This document shows, in pieces, positions 1 through 11,354 of a DNA stretch of 64,000 bases. Source of the DNA: Boothiomyces macroporosus (Eukaryota > Chytridiomycota > Chytridiomycetes > Rhizophydiales > Terramycetaceae); assembly GCA_027604185.1 (NCBI GenBank), contig JADGKB010000014.1, forward strand, positions 62,001 to 126,000, given 5' to 3'. Within the stretch, counting starts at the first letter, position 1; each line of letters begins with the position of its first letter. Under the pieces are notes generated by a model that saw nothing but the letters and a program-made list of their open reading frames with translations, made no database searches and was not told the origin of the DNA. Made by a program: the position numbers and the translations under genes.

Positions 1-1
1 T

Positions 2-277
2 GCTACTTCTTCGTCGGAAATGCTCCTTGCAGATCCAGATGAAATCAGCGGCGCTACTATGGATGCTCTCAGTGATGGTCCTTTGGACACGCAGTTTAGA
101 AGTATGGGAGTTCCAATGAACATGGGCATGACTGCATATGCAAACACTGAACTATTAGAAACGGTTGCAGAATTATCAAATCCCTATGCTGAGCTCCTAA
201 TGGGAGTCGGAATGTCTAACCCGGAGCCAACTTTTGATCAGCTTTTTGACTTTTCGGGCGGTGCAATGCAGCAGTAA
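2..277 (+). CDS. C-terminal end of an unidentified protein (cut by window edge)
   Basis: The frame is open from base 2 to a TAA at 275-277, giving about 91 residues of the C-terminal end. The tail is rich in Met, Pro and acidic residues, contains a repeated MGMT/MGVG-like flavour, and ends in AMQQ. No domain is recognisable. Low-complexity acidic tails of this kind are common in fungal transcription regulators, and the next gene downstream is a Zn2Cys6 factor, but that is only a suggestion. The start codon and most of the protein lie to the left of the window. Confidence 0.55.
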   Translation, partial: ATSSSEMLLADPDEISGATMDALSDGPLDTQFRSMGVPMNMGMTAYANTELLETVAELSNPYAELLMGVGMSNPEPTFDQLFDFSGGAMQQ

Positions 278-438
278 TTTCATTATAGACTTGTGAGATT
301 CATGGTAAATAAAACACTATAATTTTGATTCGTTGATTATGGTAAAACATCGGAATTAGTTTAGCCGAGGTACCGTACCCCCCATTCGTTTCTTCTTCGC
401 CTCACGGCTAAAAGGAAAAGTTTCGTTACGTTTGCATT

Positions 439-1979
439 ATGCAAGAATACACACCAGTTCCAAGTCCGCTAATAAAGGGTGGGATAGAAGGTAAAAGGCG
501 GGTAAGAACAAGTAATGCCTGCAGCTACTGCGCTACCAAAAAAACCAAATGCGATGGCCAACAACCATGTGGGAAATGTACCGTCTTGCACCTGGAATGT
601 ATCTATGTAGAAAAAACAAAGCGCAGAGGGCCAAAACCTGCACAACTTGAATTGTTCAAACAAGCTGGGTCTTTTCCAGAGCGACATGATTTTTTCTCTT
701 GGACACATGCTTCATTCCCGCCGATAGCTAATCAAGATGGAGGTGACCAGTAACTGATATAGTAAAAATTCCGTGGCTTCAGATTTACTTTACCTGGGTG
801 AACCCCAAAATGCCAATGCTTTCACAGAGTTGGTTTATGGAGAATGTCGACCAAGTGCCAAATGTTTTACTGCATATAATGTACGCACTTGCTTTAACTA
901 TTCCAATTAACAAAAGCGTAACGTACAACGGAGGTGATGAACATTACAAGTACTGTAAATTGGTGTTGGATAATCATTTGGAAAGCCCTAATCCATTTAT
1001 TGTTATTACTGCATTGTTGGTATCGTTCTACGGAGTTGGATCTACCCGCCCTGTATCAAGTCCAATCTATTTGGCAGCAGCGATTAGAATGGCACAGCAT
1101 CTTGGAATGGAACGCGACGAAGATATCATCTGGATATCTCACAATGAAAAGCTTTTAGGTACCCAAATCGGTACCTCAAAGGAATTCTGTAGATTAATAT
1201 GGTGGCAATGTTACGAACATGATTTTTATACTTCGTTTTATTCCAGGCTACCCTACATGATTGACGAAAGCTCTCAGCATCCACCTTACCCAAATGGTTA
1301 TTTTGAACAGCCATATTTGGACTCGGATGAGCAATCCACCATCTTAACCTCCTTCTTTGGCTTGATTTCTATTTGTAGAAAGGTTGGCAGGTATGAAATT
1401 AAAATGAAAACCAACACGATGATGAATATGGCTGATGAAAGAGAAAGAATTGACAGCGAGCTAGGTATTTGATAATTAATCGTAGTATTTTGGTACAACT
1501 CACTACCTCAATGGATGAAGGCAAGATCAGAAGAGTTTAGCCCCATCTTGACTTCCATTGAGCCGCCGCCATGGCGTTTGGCATATATGCTAACCCTCTA
1601 CCACTTTTGCAGAATAGTCTTACATAAACATGAATTTGTTATGTCCACTGCAAATCCTGAAAGGGCAAGAAGTTCTTTATCCACTAGGATTTGTATCGAA
1701 TCAGCTTCAAACATCTCCAACTTGCTTCAAATATTTATGAAGACTAATTCCACCTTTGCCTTTGTTCCATCCTTTATTCACTTGTGCATATTCACCTCTG
1801 GCGCTGTATATTGCATCACTGCAAAGATTAACGGAAGCTCGAATGCTGCAAGCAATATCCTAGAACTGCATGTCACTGCTCTGAGAAATATCGGATGGCA
1901 CTATTCTCAAGCCTTAGAAAAAGCCAACATCCTAATGAAATGGATAACTAATGTAGATTTGGCAGTGCAGGGCATTTAA
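439..1979 (+). CDS. Zn2Cys6 fungal transcription factor
   Basis: Three exons, 439-742, 763-1464 and 1486-1979, separated by 20- and 21-nt introns, splice to 499 aa. Residues about 27-55 hold the binuclear zinc cluster: C-x2-C-x6-C-x5-C-x2-C-x6-C (CSYCATKKTKC then CGKC), followed by a basic linker KTKRRGPKP. The middle of the protein is a fungal-specific regulatory domain, with the characteristic stretch from LAAAIRMAQHLGMER to RLIWWQCYEHD and the later LPQWM motif that is only created by removing intron 2. The family binds CGG-type DNA sites in the nucleus and is confined to fungi. Target genes cannot be deduced. The next gene runs convergently, with its stop only 4 bp away. Confidence 0.9.
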
Positions 1980-1983
1980 TATA

Positions 1984-3578
1984 TTATCTTTTACGTCGTT
2001 CAGTTCTCTTTTTTGTAAGCAAGCGGGATAAAGCATCACCAGTAACATCGTTTCCATTTACAACATCATCGTCAAAGTCAATCTCATGCCTTTCATCCAT
2101 CTTTGCCCTCATTGCAGAATTCAGTTCTTTAATTTCTCCCTGTATATGCTTTAAACTGTCAACAATCTTTAGATATTCTGCAAGGTTTTCTTCCATGATT
2201 GCTAAAACAGTAAAATAGTTCTCTAATTTAGCTTTTGAAATCAAATCAAAGCTATCGTTAGTTGCACTTACTTTGGTACTTCGTAAGGAATCTGTGTTTC
2301 CCAACAAGGGACGTTTGAAGGCGGGATGGGGGCAATAGTACGAAAATTTTGACCAGTAATTACTGCTTTTGATGACTTTAGCTTCTGAATTCTCTTTTTC
2401 CTAGTTTCGCCAGCCTTTTTATGCAGGTCTTCCAAATTGGAGACTATAACTGCAACGACAATCTTTGAAATTACAAACACAACAATAAACAAGAAACTGG
2501 TATAGAAAATGGAAGCGGCGACAAAATTACCTTTCGACTGGCGTTAAACCGAGATACCTCTAGATGCGTCAAGCTATCTGCCCATCCAATCTGTGTTATT
2601 GCAATAAATAGCGAAAAGAAACTGGAGCCCAAATTCCCGAAATCCAATGGATCGCTATCAGCGAATAGTACCACCCCGGCATTCGCCCACAAATAAGTCA
2701 ATCCAAACACCAAAATTGAAATATTTACCACATCTGCGATTAACATCAAGCACCTTCAACAGATTTCAATATCGTAAGAACTACTGAACGCACACCTGCA
2801 AAATAAGAAGAAAACTTTCGTTTTTTGAATGGCAGGGTTAGCCTAAATACACGCAGCACTCCAACATACCTCAGAGCGTTTTCTATATCAGTCAGAAACT
2901 ACCATAATCCGTCGCTTGTGCACAAAGCTCAATCAACAGGATCACCAGATAAATCATGTACTCGTATGATCGAAAGGTTTTCATCTTGTAAATATAAAAC
3001 TTTGCTGCAAGCTCAGTAGCAAAAAATGCCATGAATACACACTGAAATACTTGAAAAATATCAAACCCGTATTTTGCCTTGTCAAGAAAAGCTTACCCTG
3101 AAGCTTAACACCATGTTGTTGTTGGTTTGAAGTGAAATTATTAGGCATTGGGCGACCACAACGCCTAATATGACAAAGCGAACCATATCAGATTCAAACA
3201 GATTTTCCAGCCTTCCAATTTTAGCAGCTTGTAATTTGGAAATAGTTTCACTGATTGTGATCTTATGGTCGGTCTTTGTTACAATGTACTTGTGAGCATG
3301 TGAAAATATATGCTGCTGTACTTTTTGATATGAATTACTTGTTAATAGCGGCGTACGTGTTATCAACGATATATGTGGTTTCTTCCTTGGCTGCCTCTTC
3401 AAATTTTGCTTTCAGTTTGTATCTCTCTAGTTTTTCAAACGCTTCAGATAAATCCTCCGTTTCGTGAGCTATGGAGGCGACAGCTGCTTTCTGAAGTGTC
3501 TCTTTTGATATGCGGGGCTATATAAGTATTTCTTACCAGTGATAAATGCTTTAGATCTTGTTCAACGTTCAACTGCAT
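1984..3578 (-). CDS. CatSper-like voltage-gated cation channel
   Basis: Eight exons with seven introns of 19-20 nt (3518-3536, 3338-3356, 3078-3096, 2883-2902, 2734-2753, 2538-2557, 2252-2271) splice exactly to 485 aa. The N-terminal 90 residues are a charged helix. One ion-transport domain follows (S1-S6, about 125-345). S4 carries spaced arginines (LRYVGVLRVFRLTLPFKKRK), the pore loop reads FFSLFIAITQIGW, and S6 ends VAVIVSNLED, followed by a basic coiled-coil tail. A single six-helix unit with this S6 end and a T-Q-x-G-W pore is typical of CatSper subunits, which form sperm and zoospore calcium channels. The usual acidic pore residue is isoleucine here. A different single-domain cation channel is the alternative. 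It fits the flagellar genes elsewhere in the window. Confidence 0.75.
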
Positions 3579-3624
3579 TGTATAAAGACGCGTAAAAAAC
3601 AAACAACGCAATTATATTAAATTA

Positions 3625-5652
3625 TTATTCAAATGATTCAAAATCGTTGGGTCTTCTCTTTAGATTCTTTCTTTTGGTAGCATCCAACTCCTTCTTTCGG
3701 ATTCTTAGACAAGTTGGCGTGACTTCAATAACTTCATCGTCTAAATTAGCTCTGATTACCTTGAATATATGAAATCAGTTGTTCCAAAGAGTGTTGAATT
3801 GGTGGGATAAGTCTGAGAGACTCATCTTTACCAGCAGCTCGGATGTTTGTCAATTGCTTTGCCTTAACAGGATTCACTTCCAGATCACCTTCTCTTGAAT
3901 GTTCACCAATAATCATACCAGGATAAACAGTTTCACCATCCCCGATAAACAGTTTTCCTCTGGCTTCAATTCCTACTAGTGCATATGCAGTTGCAGTTCC
4001 CGATGAAGTGGAAATGATGGATCCTTTTCTGTTTTTATCAATTGCTCCTCTGTAAGGTTCATATCCCAATACAATGCTATTCAATACACCTTCTCCTCGA
4101 GTATCATTCTTGAACTCTGCAGGGTACCCCAACAAACCTCTGGTAGGAATCTCAAAGATCAATCTTGCCTTTTCTCCAGAGTCCTAACATTAATAAAAGC
4201 TACATTGTAGGTCTTTAAATCTCCTTTACGCAAAGTCATCTTTTCAATTACTGAGCCAGCAAATTCATGGTCACAATCGATTGTTACTTCTTCAATTGGT
4301 TCAAGGAACTTTTTATCATCTCCAGGAACCCTTTTCATGATTACTCTCGGAGGTGAAACTGAAAGTTCGAACCCTTCTCTTCTCATGGTTTCAATCAAAA
4401 CACCCATCTGCAGTTCGCCTCTTCCTTTAACTTCAAATGCTTCATTTTTTTCAATCAGTTGCAATGATACATTTGTTTCTAATTCCTTGAGCAACCTTCT
4501 TCTGATTACCTGGAATGTCAATTGCTTCCCCTCTCTTCCAGCCATAGGTGAATCGTTGACATAAAACAACATGGAAATGGTAGGGGCATCTACAGCAACA
4601 TGGGGTAATGGCTCAGTAACTTCTGGTGCGCAGATAGTGTGGTTGACATAGGAATCTGGAATCCCAGCAACAGAAACAATATCTCCAGCGATGGCTTGGT
4701 TTTCAGATGTCTAAAGTTACAACGAAATCACCTGCTCAAGCCCTCTTCTAACAATGATTTTTGAGCATTTTCCAGAGGCCACAATTTGTCCTTCAGCATC
4801 CATACTGTTGATCGTATCTCCAACATTTAAAATTCCGGAATAAACTTTTCCCAAATAGCATTTTCCAACATAGGGATCGTTTTCAATCTGCGTAACCAGC
4901 ATGGAAAATGGTTTTGTAGTATCAACTGTTGGGGCTGGAATGTCTTCAATCATCTTATCTAAAAGTGGCTTGAATGTCCCTTCCCGATCTTCTGGGTTGA
5001 ACGATGAGTATCCATTTTTTGCGGAAGCATAAAGTAGAGAATATTCCAACTGATCTTCATTCGCGTCTAGAGCAATAAACAATTCAAGCAAGTCTGATAA
5101 GAAACCAATTACCGTTTTCTACTTTATCCGGATTGGCGGTTTCCCTGTCAATCTTATTCATTACTACAATGGGCTTTAGATTCCTTGCTAGGGCTTTTGA
5201 AAGCACAAACTTGGTTTGAGTCATTGGCCCTTCTGTTGCACATACTACCAAACAAACACCATCGACCATGGAAAGCACACGCTCTACCTCACCACCAAAA
5301 TCTGCGTGTCCCTTAAATTAAAATTCAAGTACAGGTGTATCCACAATGTTAATCCTATGTCCATTATATTCAATAGCAGTGTTTTTGCTGAGAATAGTGA
5401 TACCTCTCTCTTTTTCCAAATCATTAGAGTCCATCACTCTTGAATGCTCCTGAATTTGAGCAGCTCCAGACTGTCGCAGCAGTTGGTCCACCAGCGAAGT
5501 TTTACCATCTTGAATTAAAAAATATTACGATCGACGTGGGCTATAATTGCAATATTCCTGAGTCTGTTGACTTCCTGCGAGTAATATTTGGTTGGGCATT
5601 GAAATAATTGAGTCTGGAATTTTAATATTTTCAAGTTTATTCTCCTAAACAT
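3625..5652 (-). CDS. Mitochondrial TypA/BipA-type translational GTPase
   Basis: Seven exons with six introns of 19-21 nt (5509-5528, 5312-5332, 5094-5112, 4711-4731, 4184-4203, 3741-3759) splice to 635 aa. Residues 1-33 are basic and hydroxylated without acids ([12 protein letters not shown]...), a probable mitochondrial presequence. GTPase motifs follow in order: IAHVDHGKTSL (G1), RGITI (G2), DTPGHADF (G3) and NKID (G4). The C-terminal half has the TypA/BipA signatures [16 protein letters not shown] and TRGEG. BipA is a ribosome-associated GTPase of bacteria and organelles that helps 50S assembly and translation under stress. Bacterial contamination is excluded by the presequence and the spliced structure. 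Most familiar yeasts lack the gene. Confidence 0.9.
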
Positions 5653-5929
5653 TTTTTGAATCAAGAAAAAAAAATATAAAATTGACTCATCATAATTCTG
5701 ACCAGCAAGGCGGAACTAACATTACTCCTCATAGTTGAAATGACGAGCAGTAAGCGGAATCGCAGCAAGTGTAACGTAATGTCTTGGTTGGGAACGGATT
5801 CTTTAAGATGAGAGTTAAAGATCCAAATGGGGCTAGAAATATCTTTGAGAATAAGACTTTGGATTACAAACTATTAATATTAAACTAGGTGCTGATAATT
5901 GCGAGATATTTTTTTTCTTTTTTTTATTC
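5653..5929. promoter_or_regulatory. Divergent promoter region, TypA / DEAH helicase
   Basis: The 277-bp spacer lies between two start codons that point away from each other and must hold both promoters. It contains A- and T-rich tracts just before each ATG, including a T-rich run at about 5910-5928 before the helicase. No defined binding site was recognised. Confidence 0.5.
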
Positions 5930-7964
5930 ATGCCAAAGGACAAGAAAGACAAACAGCGGAAGAAAGAACAGAAACAAAATAATCGCTTGGAGGAATTGAG
6001 AAAGCAAGCCCAGCAGCTTCCAATCTACCAATCAAAAGATATGATTTTGGACCACATTAAAAATAATCAAACAACTATACTTGTGGGTGAAACTGGTTCT
6101 GGGAAGACTACCCAAATTCCTCAGTTTCTCTATGGAATTACAAGGAAATGTATCGCCATAACCCAGCCTCGTAGAGTTGCAGCAATATCTATTGCGAAAC
6201 GTGTTGCTGAAGAGATGGATTGCAAACTGGGGACAACTGTTGGATTTACCATTAGATTTCAGGACCAAACGAGTCCTAATACGAGGATAAAGTATATGAC
6301 AGACGGGATGCTGTTGCGTGAATTGTTGAATGACTCTCAATTGAACAGATATTCTATAATTATTCTGGATGAAGCGCATGAAAGAACACTGAGAACGGAT
6401 ATACTGTTTGGTGCAATCAAAGGGATCATGAAACAGCGAAAAGATCTCAAACTAGTAATCATGTCTGCGACCATGAATGCTGAAGCATTTGCAAATTATT
6501 TCAAGTAGTTTTTATTGTAATATAGTGCGGAAATCATAAACATCCCTGGAAGACAGTTCCCAGTCAGTATATACTATGCACCAGATAAACTTACTGACTA
6601 TTTGGATTCAGCACTCACTACTGTATTTCAGATTCATACAAAACAGCCAAAAGGTGACATACTCGTGTTCCTCACTGGTCAGGAGGAGATTGAAAACTTG
6701 GAAACGCTGATTAATGAACAAGCAAAGACTTTACCAAAAGATGCAGATCAGCTGCTGGTTTGTCCTATATTTGGAAATCAGTCTTCAACCCAACAAACAC
6801 AAATTTTTGAGAAAACCCCACCGGGAATGAGAAAGGTTGTCATTGCTACAAATATTGCCGAAACTTCAATTACAATTAGTGGAATCAAGTATGTTGTGGA
6901 TAGCGGAATGGTTAAAATCAAGGGGTTTAATCCCAAATCAGGTATAGAAACACTTAGTGTTCAACCAATTTCTAAAGCTGCTGCGAATCAACGATCTGGG
7001 AGGGCTGGTAGAGAATCCTCTGGTACTTGTTACCGACTTTATCCTGAAAAATTATACAAGGAATTGGAACAAGAAACGCAGCCTGAAATCAAGAGAAGTA
7101 ATTTGGCAAATGTCATTCTGTTACTAAAGGCATCTGGAATTGAGGATATTGTAGGGTTTGATTTCATGGATAAACCTAGCAGACAAGCTTGTAATTTTAA
7201 TTAACATAGTGGTGGGTGCTCTAGAGCAACTGTATGCACTTGGCGCTCTGAATGATAAAGGAGAATTAACTGAAATCGGACGGCAAATGTCTTGGTTTCC
7301 CACAGATCCAACATTTGCAAAAATCATCATACAGTCAAAGGTTGTAATATCCTAATCTAGAAATTCAAATGTACAAAGGAAGCCATTGACTTGATATCTA
7401 TGCTATCGATAGATTCTCTGTTTTTTACACCTTCAGATAAACGAGATGAAGCACAGGCATCAAAGAAAATCTTCATGTCGTATGAAGGAGATCATATCAC
7501 TCTATTAAATGTAATGAAAGCCTATGAAAGCACAAATGGAGATACACAATGGTGTCATGATCATTTCATCAGTCCCAGATCAATGAAAAACATTATGGTA
7601 CATTAGCGTTGACCTGTAGGATATAAGAAAACAGCTTTTATCTTTTGCTTCACAACAGAATATTGATATCGCAGCTAGTTGTGGTCAAGACTACGAGACG
7701 CTAATTAAATGTCTTTTATCTGGATTTTTCAAAAACGTTGCCATCAGGCAGCATGATGGGACATTTAAAACATTAATTACTAGAGAGATAGTGTATATAC
7801 ATCCTACATCTGTACTATTTCAAACAAAACAGCCAGCCGTGATGTTTTCGGAATGCGTCAAGACTACTAGACAGTATTTAAAAAATGTCAGTGTGATACA
7901 GCCAAGCTGGCTAAGCGAAGTAGCTCCGCATTATTATTCCAGAAACTCTATGAGTACTATCTGA
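5930..7964 (+). CDS. DEAH-box RNA helicase, DHX33/Dhr2-like
   Basis: Five exons with introns 6505-6525, 7191-7209, 7341-7360 and 7598-7619 (19-22 nt) splice to 650 aa. All helicase motifs are present: GETGSGKT (I), TQPRRVAA (Ia), DEAH (II), SAT (III), FLTGQEEIE (IV), TNIAETSIT (V) and QRSGRAGRE (VI). A helicase-associated region follows ([15 protein letters not shown]) and then an OB-fold end with [12 protein letters not shown]. The lysine-rich N terminus is only about 30 residues, so the protein lacks the extra domains of Prp2, Prp16 and Prp22. The short form and [11 protein letters not shown]-terminal motif best fit DHX33/Dhr2, nucleolar helicases of ribosome biogenesis. DHX15 or DHX35 relatives are alternatives. 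Confidence 0.88.
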
Positions 7965-8038
7965 TTTTGCTATAGTAACAAACTGCCTAAAAGCCATTTT
8001 CTGTGATCCAAATAAAAAAAGTTGCATTACTAATAACA

Positions 8039-9736
8039 ATGAGAAAAAATAATAGCTGCGCTTCCTGCGCGAAAAAGGCAAGCAGTAGTTAATTCTAGAA
8101 AAGAAAATGTGATCGAGGACAGCCAAACTGTGCAAAGTAATTCGCATTAATCTAGCTGCATCGCGTCAAACCTCCAATGTGTCTATCCAGAATCAAAATA
8201 TAAGGCGACAAACAATGTGGAATTGACAGAGCGTTTGAATCTGCTGGAAGAAATGCTTATTTCCACAGCTTCTCAGGGATTTGAAATCTCGAATATGCAA
8301 GCGTCAGATATGATGATTTCAGACATTTCTGACGACTCCAAGAATTATTTGTTCAATTCGAATAGAGATTACTTGGTCGATTTTGCTCTGATGGTCTTGA
8401 ATAGTCGGTATATTTATATGGAAGATAGTTTTATTCGGAAGCAAGTTGAAAATATACAGCCATTGAGGTATATCATGTATTCGTTGGGGTCGATTATGGC
8501 TCGGCCAGAAATGGTTCCAGCGGATGTCAAAGGAAGAAATGAAATGTCTCTACTCTATCTGAACAAAGCGCTCTCATATTTTCCATCTTTGGCTGCTTCT
8601 CCTTCTCCAGGAACCGTATTGACATTTCTGATGATTACTCTGGCATACAGCAGTAACTTTTACTAATATTAGGATTAGATAGGGTTCGGGAAAGTATCAA
8701 GTATTTGGGGATGTGCATAACAATTGCTAAACAAATTGGATTGAATAGTGAGCACAGACTTCAGAAGCTATCGGCTTTTATTCACGAAAGAGAACAATTC
8801 AGGGCACTATGGTGGTATATTCATGATATTGATAGGTATTTTGTCCACAAAAACCTTCATCATTTAAAGGATGAAGACAACCAAGTGTTTTTACCAGCAT
8901 TACCAAAGAAATTAGCAGACGAATTAGCAGAAGAAGTACCTTCGCCTTACTGTGCATGTGAAGTTATGCAGTCGTCGCAATGGTACACTCCTGCTATAAC
9001 AAATCAAAGTATTCACGGCTACAGAATCTTGCTTTCACGCATATTCACAAAAGTACAACGATACAGATATCTCTTTCATAACGACGAGCTAGATGATCAA
9101 GAACTAGTGACCGCTACATTGGAAAATTCTTTGAATGCATGGAAGCTGTCTCTTCCAGACTATGTCACAGCCCACATCAACCTTGCTGCTTCCTTGCAGC
9201 CAATTGGAAATCCTGAAGAAACTTGGCTAATCATGCACACGTTGATCCATTTCAACTTTACCAAGGTTCTTTTATATAATACACGAATGCTGATCTATAT
9301 TGTGGAATCTATTGAAAGTGCCATGTTCTCTAACGAGTTTATTGAATCAGTCAAGGCCGGCCACAATACCGCTCAGTTACTAAGGTGCTATTTGACAAGA
9401 AATCAGCAATTTGAATACACGACTCTGCAAATATTCCCTTTAATGTTGCTCCATATCCCTATTGCGTTGATCTGCGCGTCTAAAATGAATCTAGAATTCC
9501 ACGAATCTCAACAGATTCTACAGTCCCTAGATGTGATTCGCCAATCTCTTTACTTGCACACGGTTACATATGAAAGGGTGCCCACCTTGCTTGAAGCTTT
9601 TGATTTTTTTATGCAGCTCAATGACCCAGTGCAAGTTGTCATGGCTTACGCAGAATTCCAGTGGCACGATGGAAAGATCCCCAAGTTAGTAAAAAATATG
9701 GAAATTCCCTCTGCTCGCACAATCATTGCGAAATAA
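8039..9736 (+). CDS. Zn2Cys6 fungal transcription factor (second)
   Basis: Four exons with introns 8078-8098 (GC-AG), 8137-8155 and 8653-8672 splice to 545 aa. The zinc cluster spans residues 7-33 and is interrupted by two introns. Only the GC-AG splice gives exact C-x2-C-x6-C-x6-C-x2-C-x6-C spacing (CASCAKKKRKC, then CANC). A fungal regulatory domain follows, with LGMCITIAKQIGLN and FRALWWYIHDIDRYF. The start ATG lies 75 bp after the helicase stop. It is not closely similar to the Zn2Cys6 protein at 439-1979. Role: nuclear DNA-binding regulator, targets unknown. Confidence 0.87.
8078..8098 (+). other. Ultrashort GC-AG intron inside a zinc cluster
   Basis: The 21-nt segment starts GCAAG and ends TTAATTCTAG. 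Removing it joins AAG to AAA and restores the x6 spacing between the second and third cysteine of the Zn2Cys6 motif. No GT donor in reach keeps the frame with a plausible length; GTAGTTAATTCTAG would be 14 nt and breaks the frame. Confidence 0.75.
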
Positions 9737-9807
9737 ACAGACCATTTATTTTCCATCGCGGCCGTGGGTGAACAACACTGGAATCCGCCCGCCACTTTTT
9801 TTCTGAA

Positions 9808-10596
9808 ATGCCTCCAAACTATCCAAGTTATGATGAAATTTACTCTTATATTCCTCTAGAAAATCTGAAAGGATACGGCGAATATATTCTTCTCTCGGCG
9901 ATATTGTGGCAAAGCTTATACTGGATCACTGGATTTATTTCACTGCAATATTCAACAATTTTTCAAAAAATGGACGCCAAGAAGAGGGGAAATTGGAATA
10001 TGCATGTGGTATCGCTTGTTCATGCGGTTTTAATGTCATCTTTAGCAGTGCCGCTTTTATTGTCTGAAGAGCTGATAAATAATCCAATTTCAGGATACAC
10101 AGAATTTTCACAGGTCGCTTACACCATCACCACCGGTTATTTCATTTGGGATCTATTTATCTCTATAGCTCATTATGATTTAGCTGGTCCTGCGTTTGTA
10201 TTTCATGGCTTCATGGCAACCTGTGCTGCCTTGTGTCTTTTCAAACCAGTATTTCAGTACTATGGAGGTATATTCCTGCTATTTGAACTAAGTACGATAT
10301 TTTTGAATTTCCATTGGTTTTTCGACAAGTTTGGGCTAACGGGAACCAATATCCAGCTGGCAAATGGAATTGTACTTCTCCTGACTTTCTTTTCAGTAAG
10401 AATAGTATATGGAACCTACCAGATTTACTCTTTTTTCTCGTACTGCTTTTCTCATTGGGAGATGTTACCAGGAGGGTATTTTTATCTCTATGCCTTTACC
10501 ATGTTGACAATGCAGCCATTGAACTACTTTTGGTTCTACCAAATGATTAAAGCCATCGCAAAACGGTTTGTTCCTAGAAAAGAAAAAGAAGAATAA
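9808..10596 (+). CDS. TLC-domain membrane protein (TMEM56/TLCD4-like)
   Basis: A single exon of 262 aa. It has about six hydrophobic segments and a TRAM/LAG1/CLN8 (TLC) signature: a conserved FHGFMATCAAL helix, GGIFLLFELSTIFLNFHWF, and a short basic cytosolic tail RFVPRKEKEE. Proteins of this subfamily sit in the ER or other endomembranes and are linked to lipid or ceramide handling, but the catalytic role is not established. The N terminus lacks a Hox-like domain, so this is not a LAG1-type ceramide synthase. It follows the Zn2Cys6 gene by about 70 bp on the same strand. Confidence 0.8.
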   Translation: MPPNYPSYDEIYSYIPLENLKGYGEYILLSAILWQSLYWITGFISLQYSTIFQKMDAKKRGNWNMHVVSLVHAVLMSSLAVPLLLSEELINNPISGYTEFSQVAYTITTGYFIWDLFISIAHYDLAGPAFVFHGFMATCAALCLFKPVFQYYGGIFLLFELSTIFLNFHWFFDKFGLTGTNIQLANGIVLLLTFFSVRIVYGTYQIYSFFSYCFSHWEMLPGGYFYLYAFTMLTMQPLNYFWFYQMIKAIAKRFVPRKEKEE

Positions 10597-10817
10597 TATG
10601 ATAATATACAAGTTAATTGCTCTTTGTGTTTCATTTATCTCGGCGGTGCGAATTATTGCTTTTGTTCTTTGGCAGCTGGAAATGGCAATGTGACAGCCAT
10701 CAAATATTAATTCACTGCGGCTATTGCTTTTTGAGCGCTGTATTAAGGGCCCGCAAATTACTAACCCTATTCGTAAATCTCGGAATACTATGATAGATGG
10801 TTTAATATATCTCCAAC

Positions 10818-10825
10818 TATAAATA
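10818..10825 (+). promoter_or_regulatory. TATA box of the beta-trefoil-like gene
   Basis: TATAAATA stands 30 bp before the ATG at 10855, so the leader must be very short. The spacer 10597-10854 otherwise shows AT-rich stretches only. The same octamer precedes the genes at 28373 and 28818. Confidence 0.55.
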
Positions 10826-10854
10826 CTGCCACAGATTCAGCGTCTTCAAAAATA

Positions 10855-11322
10855 ATGTCTTTTCAAATCGTTCAAATTCAGCAGGTTTCTTCTGGTCTAT
10901 GCTTGGGGGTTGACCAACCAACCGCTTTCCTAAACACTCCAACTATGGTCTATGCTGCCTGCCCGGAAGCTACCTTTTACAACTTGACCACTACCAACAA
11001 TGTCAACTACAACATTTCTCCAATCGGTAAGCCAACCAGCTGTGTCGACACCTTTGAACATATCGTTACTGCAGAAGTCATCACCTCCAACCCAGACAAG
11101 AACCCCTTCTTCAACGCTTGCCCAAGCTTCTTTTGGCAATTGACGGAAAGTAATGGCGTCTACAATATTTTTGCAATAGATGAAAATACTGATCTTCCAA
11201 TCTGTCTTGACAGCAAAGATGCCAAAATTGGCGGCCCTGCTTATGTTTTCAACTGCAACAGTACCAGCACCAGCACCAGTCCAACTCTAAACTTTAAGAT
11301 TACTACGATTGCAACTGCTTAA
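10855..11322 (+). CDS. Small beta-trefoil-like protein
   Basis: A single exon of 155 aa with no signal peptide or membrane segment. Two repeats resemble beta-trefoil sugar-binding units: SSGLCLGVDQP at residues 12-22 and LPICLDSKDAKIGGPAYVFNC near the C terminus. A Ser/Thr-rich run (STSTSTSP) precedes the end. Codons favour C-ending forms in the first half (TTC, AAC, ACC), unlike most neighbours, and a clean TATA box is present, both hints of high expression. A cytosolic lectin-like or storage role is possible but unproved. Confidence 0.6.
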   Translation: MSFQIVQIQQVSSGLCLGVDQPTAFLNTPTMVYAACPEATFYNLTTTNNVNYNISPIGKPTSCVDTFEHIVTAEVITSNPDKNPFFNACPSFFWQLTESNGVYNIFAIDENTDLPICLDSKDAKIGGPAYVFNCNSTSTSTSPTLNFKITTIATA

Positions 11323-11354
11323 TGTTTCCAAATAATAAACAGGCATATTATTTA

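Noticed and set aside
743..762. 13-nt intron (750-762) in the first Zn2Cys6 gene
   Set aside because: The 20-nt GT-AG from 743 to 762 is in the normal size range and gives a better frame.
3625..5652. Bacterial contamination for TypA
   Set aside because: Six ultrashort introns and a mitochondrial presequence show a nuclear gene.
5930..7964. Prp22/Prp16 spliceosomal helicase
   Set aside because: The N terminus is too short and lacks S1 or RS domains; DHX33/Dhr2-like length fits better.
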